From positions 1-35,485 of the forward strand of contig NZ_HE978617.1 of assembly GCF_000307225.1 (NCBI RefSeq): a stretch of DNA of 35,485 nt. Direction: 5' to 3'. The notes below the pieces were generated by a model. It was not told where the DNA came from and did no database searches. It saw nothing but the letters and a program-made list of their open reading frames with translations. The DNA comes from Anaerococcus vaginalis (GTDB lineage Bacteria; Bacillota; Clostridia; Tissierellales; Peptoniphilaceae). Both the position numbers and the translations under genes were made by a program. Positions 8,754 to 16,598 of the stretch are shown one piece after another. Each line of letters starts with the position of its first letter. The stretch's first letter is position 1.

Positions 8754-9277
8754 TATAAATCTCTCTTTAAATCTTCATTTTCTTTTTGAAGATCTAAATT
8801 TTCTTCTTGCAAGGCAAGGAGATTTTCCCTAAGTTTTTTTAAATTTTCATCCTTTGACTCATTTATCTTATTTTTCTTGTCAATTTCGTCGTTTAGTCTA
8901 TTAATTTCTGAATTTAATCCATCAATTTTTTTCATAGATTCCATAAAATCTTTTTTAGATTTTTCAAAATCGTCTTTTATATTTTGATTTTCCTCTTCCA
9001 ATTGTTTATAGGCTTCTTTTATTTTAGGGTAATTTTCAATTGGCTCTTCAGCTTCTTTCTTTAAATCCTTGTGCTTAATCAAAAGTTTATACATTTCATC
9101 CGCAATATTTAAAGATGCTAAAACCAATTGGTTTTCACGACTTAACTTATAATTGTCGATTTCTTTTATTTTTTTATCAACATAAGCTGCTATTTGTTCA
9201 ATTTGATTTTCATCTTGTTCACTTATCAAAGTGTAGTCCATGCCAGCAATATTAACAACAATTTTATTATCTGCCAC
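8753..9277 (-). CDS. zapA: Cell division protein ZapA
   Basis: A 174-residue protein whose first 90 residues match ZapA: a short beta-hairpin start (KIVVNIAGMDYTLISEQDE), then a helix with QIAAYVDKKIKEID and LASLNIADEMYKLL. ZapA binds FtsZ and bundles protofilaments at the division septum. The remainder, from about residue 80, is an unusually long highly charged coiled coil, which roughly doubles the size of a typical ZapA (about 85-110 residues) and is a known variant in firmicutes. The gene starts 8 bases after pheT and its stop overlaps the U32 start. This position between pheT and a U32 gene is common in Clostridia and supports the call. Confidence 0.88.
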   Translation of the reverse strand: MADNKIVVNIAGMDYTLISEQDENQIEQIAAYVDKKIKEIDNYKLSRENQLVLASLNIADEMYKLLIKHKDLKKEAEEPIENYPKIKEAYKQLEEENQNIKDDFEKSKKDFMESMKKIDGLNSEINRLNDEIDKKNKINESKDENLKKLRENLLALQEENLDLQKENEDLKRDL

Positions 9278-9285
9278 TTTAACTC

Positions 9286-11664
9286 CTAACTACGCAAGTT
9301 TATATTTTCCTTACTTAAATCTTCTAAAAATTCTTTCTCAATCTTTCCTACTTCTTCATCTTTCAAAGTAGCATCATTTTTACCATAAGCTACCTTGTAA
9401 GAGATTGATTTTTTTCCAGCATCAATTTGACTTCCAGTATAAATATCAAATATTTCAATACTTCTAACAAGTCCCTTTGCCCTATTAATAATAGTATCTT
9501 CGATCATTTGACTTTCTACATCTCTGCCGCAAGTAAATGAATAATCTCTTAAAATTGATGGGAATTTTGAAAGAGCCTTATATTTTACTTGGTCGATTTT
9601 TTTATCCTTTATCATAGAAAGATCAATTTCAAGAGCCAAGCAAGGATTTTTAATTTTAAATTCTTCCATAACTTCATAGGAAATTTGTCCCATTATACCA
9701 ATTTTTTCACCATCAATATAAATATTTGCACATCTTCCTGGATGGAAAGTTTTGATATTTTCTTCAGTTTCAAATCTAAAACCATAAAAACCAGTTTTCT
9801 TCATTGCCTTGATAAAGAAATCTTTCAAATCATAAAAAGAATAATCTCCATAAAGACCCATGGTCAAGTATTGTTTTTCTTCTGGAAGATCATCTCCATC
9901 TTTAATAAAGGCTGTTCCAATTTCATAAAATCTCAAATCATTTTGTTTTTTGGAAATATTTTTATAAAAAGTATCAAGCATATTTGAAAGAAGACTTGTT
10001 CTCATTACAGAATAATCTTCTCCCAAAGGATTGATTATTTTTATATAGTCTCTTAATTTTGAATTTTCATCAACCAACAATTTGTCATAATCTCTTGGTG
10101 AAATAAAAGAATAAGTTGTAATTTCTGAGAATTTTTGTCCAAATAAATTATTTTTCAATTCATCTTTCAATAATCTCATTGGAGATTTTTCTCCTCTTTG
10201 CAAAGATGAATAAAGTGGTTTTGACTCAACTTTTCCCATTCCATAAAGTCTTGCAACCTCTTCAATTAAATCTGCCTCAATTGAAATATCCATTCTGAAA
10301 TTCGGAATATTTGCTTCGATTGTGTCATCATCAATATCTTTTACATCAAATTCCAAAGCTTTTAAATAAGAAATAGCCTCATCTTTTGAAAATTTTCTTC
10401 CTATTAAAGAATTTAATCTGGAAATTCTAAGTTTTACCTTATTTTCTGGACTTTCCTTTTGACCTTCATCAAAATAATCTTCTAAAACTTCTCCAATTTT
10501 AAGATCTGTTATAAGTTTCATAACTCTTTTTGATGCAAATTCTGCATTTTCTACAGAAATTTCTTTTTCAAATCTTGATGAAGCCTCAGATCTTAAATTT
10601 AAAAATTTTGAAGATTTTCTAATATTATCAGAATCAAAATTTGCAGCTTCAAGAAGAATTGTTTTTGTATTTTCTGTAATTTCACTATCCATTGATCCCA
10701 TAATTCCTGCAAGACCAATTGCTTCTTTGCCATCAGAAATCACCAAAACTTCTTTGTTTAATTTTCTTTCTTCCCCATCAAGAGTTTTTATTATTTCTCC
10801 CTCATTTGCATCTCTTACAATAATTTTTCTATCATGTAGAGTTTCAAGATCGTACGCATGAAGAGGTTGACCTGTTTCAAGCATTACAAAATTTGTAATA
10901 TCTACAACATTATTTACAGGTCTCATTCCAGCAAGCATCAAACAATTTTTTAGCCATTGAGGAGATTCACCAATTTTTACATTTTTAATAATTCTTCCTG
11001 TAAATCTTTTACAATTTTTAGATTTGATTTCAATTCCATTGAAATAATCTTCTTTTTTATCAGAAACTGTTGGGTAAGATGTTGATGGATAGGTGATTTT
11101 TTTATCAAAAGATGCAGCAGACTCTCTTGCCATTCCAATAATTGAAAGACAATCAGGTCTATTTGGAGTAATTTCATATTCGATTACTGGAGTATTTGAA
11201 AATAAAACTTCAACTGCTGGAGTTCCTGGCTTAAATTCACCAGATAAAACTACAACTCCATCCTTTGATTTTTTTTCAATAACTGAATCATCATAACCAA
11301 TTTCTTTATATGATGTAAGCATACCTTGGCTAACTATTCCAAAAAAATCATGATCTTCAATTTTTTGTCCATTAATTTCTGATCCAGATTTTATTACTAT
11401 AAGATAGTCGCCTTCTTTTGTATTTTTTGCAGAAGTTACTATAGTAATTTCTTCTCCAACATCAATTGTAAGGACAAATAATTTGTCTGCATTTGGATGT
11501 TTTTCTTGTTTTAAAACTTTTCCTACAACAAGTCCATCAAGTTTATCAGAAATAAAATTTACACTTTCAACGTGTGATCCTGTTTCTGATAATCTATCTG
11601 TAATTGTTTTTAAATCTTTGTCTAATTTTATATAATCATTTTGCCAAATTAAAGGTACTAACAT
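9286..11664 (-). CDS. pheT: Phenylalanyl-tRNA synthetase beta subunit
   Basis: A 792-residue beta chain of the alpha2-beta2 PheRS. Domains in order: an EMAP-type tRNA-binding domain (about 40-150, GLVVGKVLKQEKHPNADKL), the B3/B4 editing domain that hydrolyses mischarged Tyr-tRNA-Phe (about 205-375, with GMRPVNNVVDITNFVMLE and GQPLHAYD), the B5 domain (about 400-470), the catalytic-like core (about 480-680), and the C-terminal FDX-ACB anticodon-binding domain (about 700-792, FPSILRDYSF). Length is normal and no break is visible. Start ATG follows AGGAGG and lies 8 bases after pheS. It is controlled with pheS by the upstream T-box. Confidence 0.97.
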   Translation of the reverse strand: MLVPLIWQNDYIKLDKDLKTITDRLSETGSHVESVNFISDKLDGLVVGKVLKQEKHPNADKLFVLTIDVGEEITIVTSAKNTKEGDYLIVIKSGSEINGQKIEDHDFFGIVSQGMLTSYKEIGYDDSVIEKKSKDGVVVLSGEFKPGTPAVEVLFSNTPVIEYEITPNRPDCLSIIGMARESAASFDKKITYPSTSYPTVSDKKEDYFNGIEIKSKNCKRFTGRIIKNVKIGESPQWLKNCLMLAGMRPVNNVVDITNFVMLETGQPLHAYDLETLHDRKIIVRDANEGEIIKTLDGEERKLNKEVLVISDGKEAIGLAGIMGSMDSEITENTKTILLEAANFDSDNIRKSSKFLNLRSEASSRFEKEISVENAEFASKRVMKLITDLKIGEVLEDYFDEGQKESPENKVKLRISRLNSLIGRKFSKDEAISYLKALEFDVKDIDDDTIEANIPNFRMDISIEADLIEEVARLYGMGKVESKPLYSSLQRGEKSPMRLLKDELKNNLFGQKFSEITTYSFISPRDYDKLLVDENSKLRDYIKIINPLGEDYSVMRTSLLSNMLDTFYKNISKKQNDLRFYEIGTAFIKDGDDLPEEKQYLTMGLYGDYSFYDLKDFFIKAMKKTGFYGFRFETEENIKTFHPGRCANIYIDGEKIGIMGQISYEVMEEFKIKNPCLALEIDLSMIKDKKIDQVKYKALSKFPSILRDYSFTCGRDVESQMIEDTIINRAKGLVRSIEIFDIYTGSQIDAGKKSISYKVAYGKNDATLKDEEVGKIEKEFLEDLSKENINLRS

Positions 11665-11672
11665 AATCCCTC

Positions 11673-12500
11673 CTAGAATTGCTCAATAAATCTTTTATCA
11701 TTATCAAATAGTAATCTAATATCATCTAGTCCGTACTTAACCATGGCAATCCTATCAACTCCAAGGCCAAATGCAAAACCAGTATATTTTTCACTATCTA
11801 TTCCACAATTTTCAAGTACATTTGGATGAACCATTCCTCCACCCAAAAGTTCCATTGACCAACCAGTATTTGAACAAGCAGGACATCCCTTGCCTCCACA
11901 AATTGGACAAGTTACGTCAACTTCTAAAGATGGTTCTGTAAATGGGAAATGGTGAGGACGATAACGCATTTTCATTTGGTCTCCAAACATTTCTTTTATA
12001 AAAGTTTCAAGAGTTGCCTTTAAATTTGCCAAAGATACATTTTCATCTACAACCAAACATTCTAATTGATGAAACATTGGTGAGTGAGTTGCATCAACTT
12101 CATCATTTCTAAAAACTCTTCCAGCTGAAACCATTTTTATTGGAAGTTTTCCCTCATTCATCACACGAATTTGCATACTTGATGTGTGAGGACGCAAAAG
12201 TGTATTTTCATTTATATAAAAAGTATCAGAAAGAGATCTTGATGGGTGATTTTTTGGTGAGTTTAAATCATCAAAAACATTTTTTACAGTATCAATTTCC
12301 GGTCCCTCAACAACATCAAAGCCCATATTTTGGAAAATTTCTTCAAGTTCTGCCATGGTTTTATTTATAACTGAAAAATGTCCACTAGAATAAAGGTCAA
12401 AGTTTGCAGTTACATCAATTTTTTCTTCTTTTATTTTTTTATTTAGAAGAATTTTTTTTGATTTCTTCTTTTCTTTGTTCAAGTTTTTTTTCAACTTCAT
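11673..12500 (-). CDS. pheS: Phenylalanyl-tRNA synthetase alpha subunit, catalytic part, frame-shifted
   Basis: 275 residues holding the class II catalytic core of PheS. Motif 2 is seen in AGRVFRNDEVDATHSPMFHQ, substrate-binding residues in LLRPHTSSMQIR, motif 3 in GFAFGLGVDRIAMVKYG, and the Cys pairs in CPICGGKGCPAC lie between them. Phe and ATP bind here. The apparent ATG at 12500 has no ribosome binding site, and the first 16 residues are out-of-frame translation. True homology begins at ILLNKKIKEEKIDVT. Removing one A from the A8 run at 12452-12459 joins it to the N-terminal fragment and gives a 340-residue PheS, exactly the usual length. PheS is essential, so the break is unlikely to be a true loss. 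Confidence 0.92.
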   Translation of the reverse strand: MKLKKNLNKEKKKSKKILLNKKIKEEKIDVTANFDLYSSGHFSVINKTMAELEEIFQNMGFDVVEGPEIDTVKNVFDDLNSPKNHPSRSLSDTFYINENTLLRPHTSSMQIRVMNEGKLPIKMVSAGRVFRNDEVDATHSPMFHQLECLVVDENVSLANLKATLETFIKEMFGDQMKMRYRPHHFPFTEPSLEVDVTCPICGGKGCPACSNTGWSMELLGGGMVHPNVLENCGIDSEKYTGFAFGLGVDRIAMVKYGLDDIRLLFDNDKRFIEQF

Positions 12501-12696
12501 TTGAAGTTTGGTTTATTAATTTTCCTGCCATTGGCTTTTCTTCGTTTGATAGTTTTGAAATATTTTTCTTTAAAGAAGTTATTTCTCCTTTTTTGCCAAG
12601 ATATTTAACTCTTAAATCATCAAGAGATTTTAAATCTTCACTTTTTTCAATTGCCTCACTTGCTTTTTTGACTAAGGCTTCTAATTGTTCTTTCAT
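12439..12696 (-). CDS. pheS: Phenylalanyl-tRNA synthetase alpha subunit, N-terminal coiled coil, frame-shifted
   Basis: 85 residues starting MKEQLEALVKKASEAIEK, the N-terminal helical arm of PheS that contacts tRNA-Phe. The motif LRVKYLGKKGEITSL is characteristic of bacterial PheS. The ATG follows AAGGAGAAA just downstream of the T-box terminator, so this is the real gene start. The frame runs into a stop after EEIKKNSSK because the A run at 12452-12459 has eight A; seven would continue directly into the catalytic frame. Confidence 0.92.
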   Translation of the reverse strand: MKEQLEALVKKASEAIEKSEDLKSLDDLRVKYLGKKGEITSLKKNISKLSNEEKPMAGKLINQTSNEVEKKLEQRKEEIKKNSSK

Positions 12697-12719
12697 TTTT
12701 TCTCCTTTATTTTTTTGTA

Positions 12720-12914
12720 CAAAAAAACTGCCCTATAAAAGGACAGACTTACCTGCGGTACCACCTAATTTGACTAAAATAGTCCACTTGAAAATTATAA
12801 CGCATTACCGTATCAACTACTTAATTCGTATCAAAGCTAGGCGGTGAATTTCTATACCGTTACAAGATGGCCTCTCATCATCTACCACTTGCTTTACTTG
12901 AATAGCATAGCTTT
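12720..12914 (-). promoter_or_regulatory. T-box leader of pheST (phenylalanine)
   Basis: The T-box sequence AGGTGGTACCGCAGGT lies at 12751-12766. Its UGGU bulge would pair with a tRNA ending ACCA, consistent with discriminator A73 of tRNA-Phe. Stem I closes through AAAGCTA (12908-12914) and TAGCTTT (12833-12839). The specifier is read as UUC (12846-12848) in the context AATTCACC, a Phe codon. A small stem III is GACTA-TTT-TAGTC at 12772-12784. The terminator is CTGTCC/GGGCAG plus seven T (12721-12746). Uncharged tRNA-Phe would stabilise the antiterminator and allow pheST transcription. Stem I begins inside the stop codon of the methyltransferase gene and no obvious promoter precedes it, so it may gate read-through from rplT. 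Confidence 0.93.
12721..12746 (-). terminator. Regulated terminator of the pheST T-box
   Basis: A six-pair stem CTGTCC/GGGCAG with a short loop is followed by seven T on the minus strand, 25-50 bases before the pheS ATG. It is the off-state hairpin of the T-box and shares sequence with the 3' arm of the antiterminator. Confidence 0.85.
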
Positions 12915-13645
12915 TATCCGCTTTGGCTAAAATTATTCATCAATATTGATGCAGCTATGGCTGCATTTAATGATTCAATTTTTCCATCCATTTTTATGGA
13001 CACAAAATCATCTGATAAATCTTTTAAAGATTTGCTAATTCCATTAGCCTCATTTCCTATAGCTAATATTATTTTATTGCAAGCCTTATAATAGCCTACT
13101 GATTTTCCATTCATATCAGCCAAAATCAACTTGTAATTTTTATTTTTCAAATCTTTTATACAATTTATTTCTGATTCGATAAAATTCAACCTAAAAATAG
13201 ATCCCATACTTGCTCTTATAGTTTTTTCATTGTATATATCTACACAATTGTTTACTAAAATTATATCCTTAAAGGAAAATGCCTCGGCACTTCTTATAAT
13301 TGTTCCAAGATTTCCTGGATCTTGTATATGATCTAAAAGTAAAATTTTATCAGAAGAAATTTCTTTTTTATTTTTTATTTTAAGTATGGCTGAAACGCCT
13401 TCAGGATTTTCAAGTAAAGATAGCTTATCAAATAATTTATTTGAAAAAACTATCTTTTTGAAATTAGTTTTATAATCTTTCATATCCTCATTTACAAAAA
13501 CAAATTCACAATCATAATCATCTGGGATTTGATCAACTATTTTAATTGATTCTACTATAAAAGAATTAAACTTTTTCCTGTATTTCTTCTTTTTTAACTT
13601 ATTTATATACTTATATTTTTCGTTGGATTCTGATTTTATTATCAT
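12914..13645 (-). CDS. SpoU/TrmH family RNA 2'-O-methyltransferase
   Basis: A 243-residue SPOUT methyltransferase using S-adenosylmethionine to 2'-O-methylate rRNA or tRNA. An N-terminal substrate-binding domain (about 1-90; YRKKFNSFIVESIKIV) precedes the knotted SpoU domain with motif 1 DPGNLGTIIRSAEA, motif 2 LAIGNEANGIS and motif 3 ESLNAAIAASILM. The catalytic arginine is in IIRSAEA and the knot spans the last 60 residues. Proteins in this position beside rplT are usually annotated TrmH/RlmB-like rRNA methyltransferases; the exact nucleotide is not predictable. Its start overlaps the rplT stop and its stop overlaps the T-box stem I, which couples it to the ribosomal protein genes. Confidence 0.92.
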   Translation of the reverse strand: MIIKSESNEKYKYINKLKKKKYRKKFNSFIVESIKIVDQIPDDYDCEFVFVNEDMKDYKTNFKKIVFSNKLFDKLSLLENPEGVSAILKIKNKKEISSDKILLLDHIQDPGNLGTIIRSAEAFSFKDIILVNNCVDIYNEKTIRASMGSIFRLNFIESEINCIKDLKNKNYKLILADMNGKSVGYYKACNKIILAIGNEANGISKSLKDLSDDFVSIKMDGKIESLNAAIAASILMNNFSQSG

Positions 13646-13998
13646 TAAGCTGCTTGGTTAGCAATTTCTACTAATTTTGCAAATTCTTCTGGATTTGAAA
13701 CAGCAATTTCTGCAAGCATTTTTCTATTTATATCTATGTTTGCTTTTTTAAGATTTCCCATTAATTTTGAATAGCTTGTTCCGTTTGCTCTTGCTGCAGC
13801 ATTTATTCTTGCAATCCATAATTTTCTGAAATCTCTTTTTCTTCTTTTTCTTCCAATAAAAGCATATTGTAATGATTTCATTACTGCTTGGTTTGCAGTT
13901 TTGAAAAGTAATGATTTTGAACCATAGTAGCCTTTAGCTTGTTTAAGAACTTTTTTATGTCTTTTTTTTGCGTTTAACGCTCTTTTAACTCTTGCCAT
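13645..13998 (-). CDS. rplT: 50S ribosomal protein L20
   Basis: 117 residues, standard L20 length, highly basic. The signature [26 protein letters not shown] is visible at the N terminus in part ([18 protein letters not shown]), along with [22 protein letters not shown]20 binds 23S rRNA early in 50S assembly. In firmicutes it also represses its own operon by binding the leader RNA, and the leader upstream of infC here has the expected architecture. The ATG follows AGGAGG. It lies 13 bases after rpmI. Confidence 0.98.
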   Translation of the reverse strand: MARVKRALNAKKRHKKVLKQAKGYYGSKSLLFKTANQAVMKSLQYAFIGRKRRKRDFRKLWIARINAAARANGTSYSKLMGNLKKANIDINRKMLAEIAVSNPEEFAKLVEIANQAA

Positions 13999-14011
13999 TA
14001 TTTCCTCCTAA

Positions 14012-14212
14012 TTAGATGTTTAATAATTTCTTGATATTTCTTGTATCACCTTTTGAAGCTAAAGTTGCTTTTCTTAATCTTCTTTTTCTTGCTGGTGATT
14101 TTTTAGCTGTAAGGTGTCCCTTAAATGCTTTGTATCTTTTTATTTTTCCACTGCCTGTAACTTTAAATCTTTTTGCAGCTGCTCTTTTTGTTTTAATTTT
14201 ATTCTTAGCCAT
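14012..14212 (-). CDS. rpmI: 50S ribosomal protein L35
   Basis: 66 residues, very basic and of normal length. Family features are [19 protein letters not shown] at the start and [14 protein letters not shown] in the second half. L35 is a small structural protein of the large ribosomal subunit. It lies 9 bases after infC with an AGGAGG site, in the universal infC-rpmI-rplT order. Confidence 0.98.
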   Translation of the reverse strand: MAKNKIKTKRAAAKRFKVTGSGKIKRYKAFKGHLTAKKSPARKRRLRKATLASKGDTRNIKKLLNI

Positions 14213-14221
14213 ATTTGCCTC

Positions 14222-14737
14222 CTATTTTTCTTCGGTGTTTGGTGATAAAAATAATACAAGTGATCTTCCTTCCAATGCTGGTTTTTTTTCAACTTGTGCA
14301 ATATCTCCAACAAATTCAATAAATTTATCTAATAAATCATAGCCTAAGTTTTTATGACCCAATTCTCTACCCTTAAATCTTACAGAAACTTTAACTTTAT
14401 CACCATTGTTCAAAAATTTTTTTGTTTGATTTGCTTTGGTTGCTAGGTCATGGTCTTCAATATTTAAGCTAAATCTTGTTTCTTTTGTTTGAGTTGTTTT
14501 TTGTTTTTTCTTATTTTCTTTAGCTTTTTTTTCTTGTTCGTATTTGAATTTTCCATAATCCATAATTCTTGCAACTGGTGGCTTTGCATTTGGTGACATT
14601 AATACTAAATCCAAATGTTTATCATAAGCCATATCCAAAGCTTCATCCTTAGATACAAGACCAATTTGTGATCCGTCTTCGTCTATAAGTCTAAGCTTAT
14701 TGTCTTTTATTTCGTCATTAATTTTTAAATCTTTTAT
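14222..14737 (-). CDS. infC: Translation initiation factor IF-3, predicted AUA start
   Basis: IF-3 binds the 30S subunit, blocks premature 50S joining and proofreads start codons. The first in-frame ATG (14638) would remove most of the N-terminal domain. Upstream, the frame reads (I)KDLKINDEIKDNKLRLID and then EDGSQIGLVSKDEALDMAY, the conserved IF-3 N terminus. The only codon at proper distance from the strong GGAGG (14745-14749) is ATA at 14735-14737. This gives 171 residues, the normal length. A non-canonical start is a known feature of infC (AUU in E. coli), because IF-3 discriminates against such starts and so represses its own synthesis. The C-terminal domain (KVSVRFKGRELGH) is intact. 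First gene of the operon. Confidence 0.95.
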   Translation of the reverse strand: MKDLKINDEIKDNKLRLIDEDGSQIGLVSKDEALDMAYDKHLDLVLMSPNAKPPVARIMDYGKFKYEQEKKAKENKKKQKTTQTKETRFSLNIEDHDLATKANQTKKFLNNGDKVKVSVRFKGRELGHKNLGYDLLDKFIEFVGDIAQVEKKPALEGRSLVLFLSPNTEEK

Positions 14738-14884
14738 AACTTACCTCCAAAATATTTGCATAAAAAAATGGGTACTAAAAGTACCCATTAAAATACAAAA
14801 TATAATTAGAAATTTTCTAATAAGAGATTGTAACCTGAAAACAAAATGTCGGCAGGTGAGTATTGGGTACTTCTTTAACTCTCT
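14738..14884 (-). promoter_or_regulatory. L20-type attenuator leader of infC-rpmI-rplT
   Basis: The leader between the promoter and infC contains a strong terminator (14762-14789). About 70 bases earlier is the sequence AAGTACCCAATA (14861-14872), which can pair with TGGGTACTT, the 5' arm of that terminator, forming an antiterminator. Between them is ACCTGCCGAC...CAGGT, a pairing resembling the rRNA-like site bound by L20. This matches the arrangement of the Bacillus L20 leader, in which excess L20 favours termination. The fold is deduced by eye. Confidence 0.82.
14762..14789 (-). terminator. Regulated terminator in the infC leader
   Basis: AATGGGTACT and AGTACCCATT form a ten-pair stem with a three-base loop, followed by a T tract on the minus strand, about 25 bases before the infC start. 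Its 5' arm is also complementary to the upstream antiterminator arm. Confidence 0.88.
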
Positions 14885-14890
14885 TTTGAT

Positions 14891-14919
14891 ATAATACAAG
14901 AATTTCTATTTTTTGTCAA
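14891..14919 (-). promoter_or_regulatory. Promoter of the infC operon
   Basis: Perfect -35 TTGACA (14914-14919), exactly 17 bases, and -10 TATTAT (14891-14896) on the minus strand. A start near 14884 would give a leader of about 147 bases. This is the strongest promoter candidate driving the ribosomal and synthetase genes. Confidence 0.85.
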
Positions 14920-14961
14920 ATTTTTCCATTAAATTTTAATATTTTTAATTTTTTTATTTTT

Positions 14962-16338
14962 TTATTCTCTTTCATTTAAGATTCTAGCCATTTCTACACC
15001 TGATGCTGATGCTTGGGATAGAGAATGTGTTACTCCTGAACCATCTCCTAGGCAAAATAGATTTTCTTTGCTTGTTTCAAATTCTTCATTTACTTCTACT
15101 ACTGAATTGTAGAATTTAACTTCTATTCCATATAAAAGTGTATCATCATTTGCCATTCCTGGGGCAATTTTATCAAGTGCATAAATCATTTCTATTATGT
15201 CATCTAATTGTCTTTTTGGCATTACTAATGACAAATCTCCTGCTGTTGCATTTAAGGTTGGTCTTAAAAATGATTTTTTCATTCTTCTTTCGGATGATCT
15301 TCTTCCTTTTATAAGATCTCCAAATCTTTGCATCAAAACTCCGCCACCTAACATATTTGAAACTCTTGCTATTGATTCTCCATATTCGTTTGAATCTTTA
15401 AATGGTTCTGTAAATTTATTTGTAACCAAAAGGGCAAAGTTTGTATTTTCTGTTTGAAGCTCTGGGTTTGCGTATGAATGACCATTTACTGTCATAATTC
15501 CATTTGTATTTTCCATTACAACTTCTCCATAAGGATTCATACAAAATGTTCTTACAAGGTCATTGTATTGTTTTGTTTGATAAACAATTTTCGCCTCATA
15601 AACTTTATCTGTTATGTGTTTGAAAACTTCTGCTGGAACTTCTACACGAACTCCAATATCCACCCTATTTTTTTTCATCTCTACATCAAATTCTTGGCAA
15701 GTTTCTGAAATCCATTTTGAACCTGATCTTCCTGCAGCAAGAACCAAATATTTACATTTTATAGTTTCATTTTTGTCAGTTTTTACATAATAAAATCCAT
15801 CTTCAGATTCTACATTTATAACTTTTGTCATAAATTCAAAATCAATTGTATCTTTTACATAGTCATAAATTTTTTGTAAAATTTTTCTGTTTCTTTCTGT
15901 TCCAAAATGACGAACTTTTGCTGTTAATAAATGAAGATCGTTTCTTAAACACTCTCTTTTTAGACCAGTATTTTCTGTAGAATATAGTTTGGCATCGCCC
16001 TTATCAAAGCTCATTAAAACAGAATCAACATATTCCATTAATTCCAAAGCTTTTTTTTCACCGATATAATTATGTAAATCTCCACCAAAATTGGTTGTTA
16101 TATTATATTTTCCATCTGACAAAGTTCCTGCTCCACCAAATCCATACATTATATTACATGGATTACAACCGATACAAGAATCTACTTTGCCTTCTGAAAT
16201 CGGACATTTTCTTGATTTTACTTTTCTTCCTTCATCTATTACACAAACTTTTTTATTTGAATTTAATTTAGTAAATTCATAAGCCATAAAAGAACCGCTG
16301 GCACCACTGCCTACTACTACAACATCATATTCTCTCAT
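14962..16338 (-). CDS. FAD-dependent dehydrogenase / NAD(P)-FAD oxidoreductase
   Basis: A 458-residue flavoprotein. The N-terminal Rossmann fold has the FAD-binding glycine motif VVVVGSGASGSFMAYEF followed by the acidic strand end VCVIDEGRKV. A cysteine-rich loop, CPISEGKVDSCIGCNPC, comes next, then MYGFGGAGTLSDGKYN. The second nucleotide contact is YLVLAAGRSGSKW, and the C-terminal FAD contact is NLFCLGDGSGVTHSLSQA. It resembles the COG2509 class of predicted FAD-dependent dehydrogenases common in anaerobic firmicutes; the substrate is unknown. The cysteines might be redox active or bind metal, which is an inference. ATG 16338 is preferred over an upstream in-frame start at 16365 because it follows AAAGGA. 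It is monocistronic and divergent from the PEPCK-like gene. Confidence 0.85.
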   Translation of the reverse strand: MREYDVVVVGSGASGSFMAYEFTKLNSNKKVCVIDEGRKVKSRKCPISEGKVDSCIGCNPCNIMYGFGGAGTLSDGKYNITTNFGGDLHNYIGEKKALELMEYVDSVLMSFDKGDAKLYSTENTGLKRECLRNDLHLLTAKVRHFGTERNRKILQKIYDYVKDTIDFEFMTKVINVESEDGFYYVKTDKNETIKCKYLVLAAGRSGSKWISETCQEFDVEMKKNRVDIGVRVEVPAEVFKHITDKVYEAKIVYQTKQYNDLVRTFCMNPYGEVVMENTNGIMTVNGHSYANPELQTENTNFALLVTNKFTEPFKDSNEYGESIARVSNMLGGGVLMQRFGDLIKGRRSSERRMKKSFLRPTLNATAGDLSLVMPKRQLDDIIEMIYALDKIAPGMANDDTLLYGIEVKFYNSVVEVNEEFETSKENLFCLGDGSGVTHSLSQASASGVEMARILNERE

Positions 16339-16370
16339 AATAATCCTTTCTTTTTTCCCATACATAATTA

Positions 16371-16399
16371 ATTATAGCATTTAACAAAATAAAAATGAA
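16371..16399 (-). promoter_or_regulatory. Predicted promoter of the FAD dehydrogenase gene
   Basis: Perfect -10 TATAAT (16371-16376) on the minus strand with a poor -35 TTCATT (16394-16399) at 17 bases. It lies about 33 bases upstream of the preferred ATG. Confidence 0.45.
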
Positions 16400-16519
16400 A
16401 TAATTTTATTATTTTTATATTTTTTTCCATAAATTTAGTCTGCTTATTGCAAAATTTTTCAAATAAAAAAATATTAAAAAATAAAAAAATTATAAATTTA
16501 TTACAAAAAATCTTTTTTC

Positions 16520-16548
16520 TTGTTTTTGCTGGTAATTTGATATATAAT
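16520..16548 (+). promoter_or_regulatory. Predicted promoter of the PEPCK-like gene
   Basis: TTGTTT (16520-16525), 17 bases, then perfect TATAAT (16543-16548), ending 50 bases before the ATG, which has AAAGTGAG as ribosome binding site. The intergenic stretch 16,339-16,598 therefore holds a divergent promoter pair. Confidence 0.55.
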
Positions 16549-16598
16549 TAATAAAAATTATCAATTGAAATAGAAAAGAATAAAGAAAGTGAGATAAA

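Noticed and set aside
9589-9987. 132-codon plus-strand frame opposite pheT
   Set aside because: Antisense to an intact essential gene with no start signals; hydrophobic, Phe/Ile-rich composition is typical of reversed lysine-rich coding DNA.
12439-12500. Programmed -1 frameshifting as explanation for pheS
   Set aside because: Joining the pheS frames needs +1 (or loss of one A), so a -1 slippery heptamer cannot repair it; transcriptional slippage or a run-length error can.
14222-14638. IF-3 as a truncated 138-residue protein starting at the first ATG
   Set aside because: The conserved N-terminal domain continues upstream in frame to a codon correctly placed after GGAGG.
16339-16365. Upstream in-frame start of the FAD dehydrogenase
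   Set aside because: The added nine residues precede the ribosome binding site AAAGGA, and the Rossmann motif begins normally from the later ATG.
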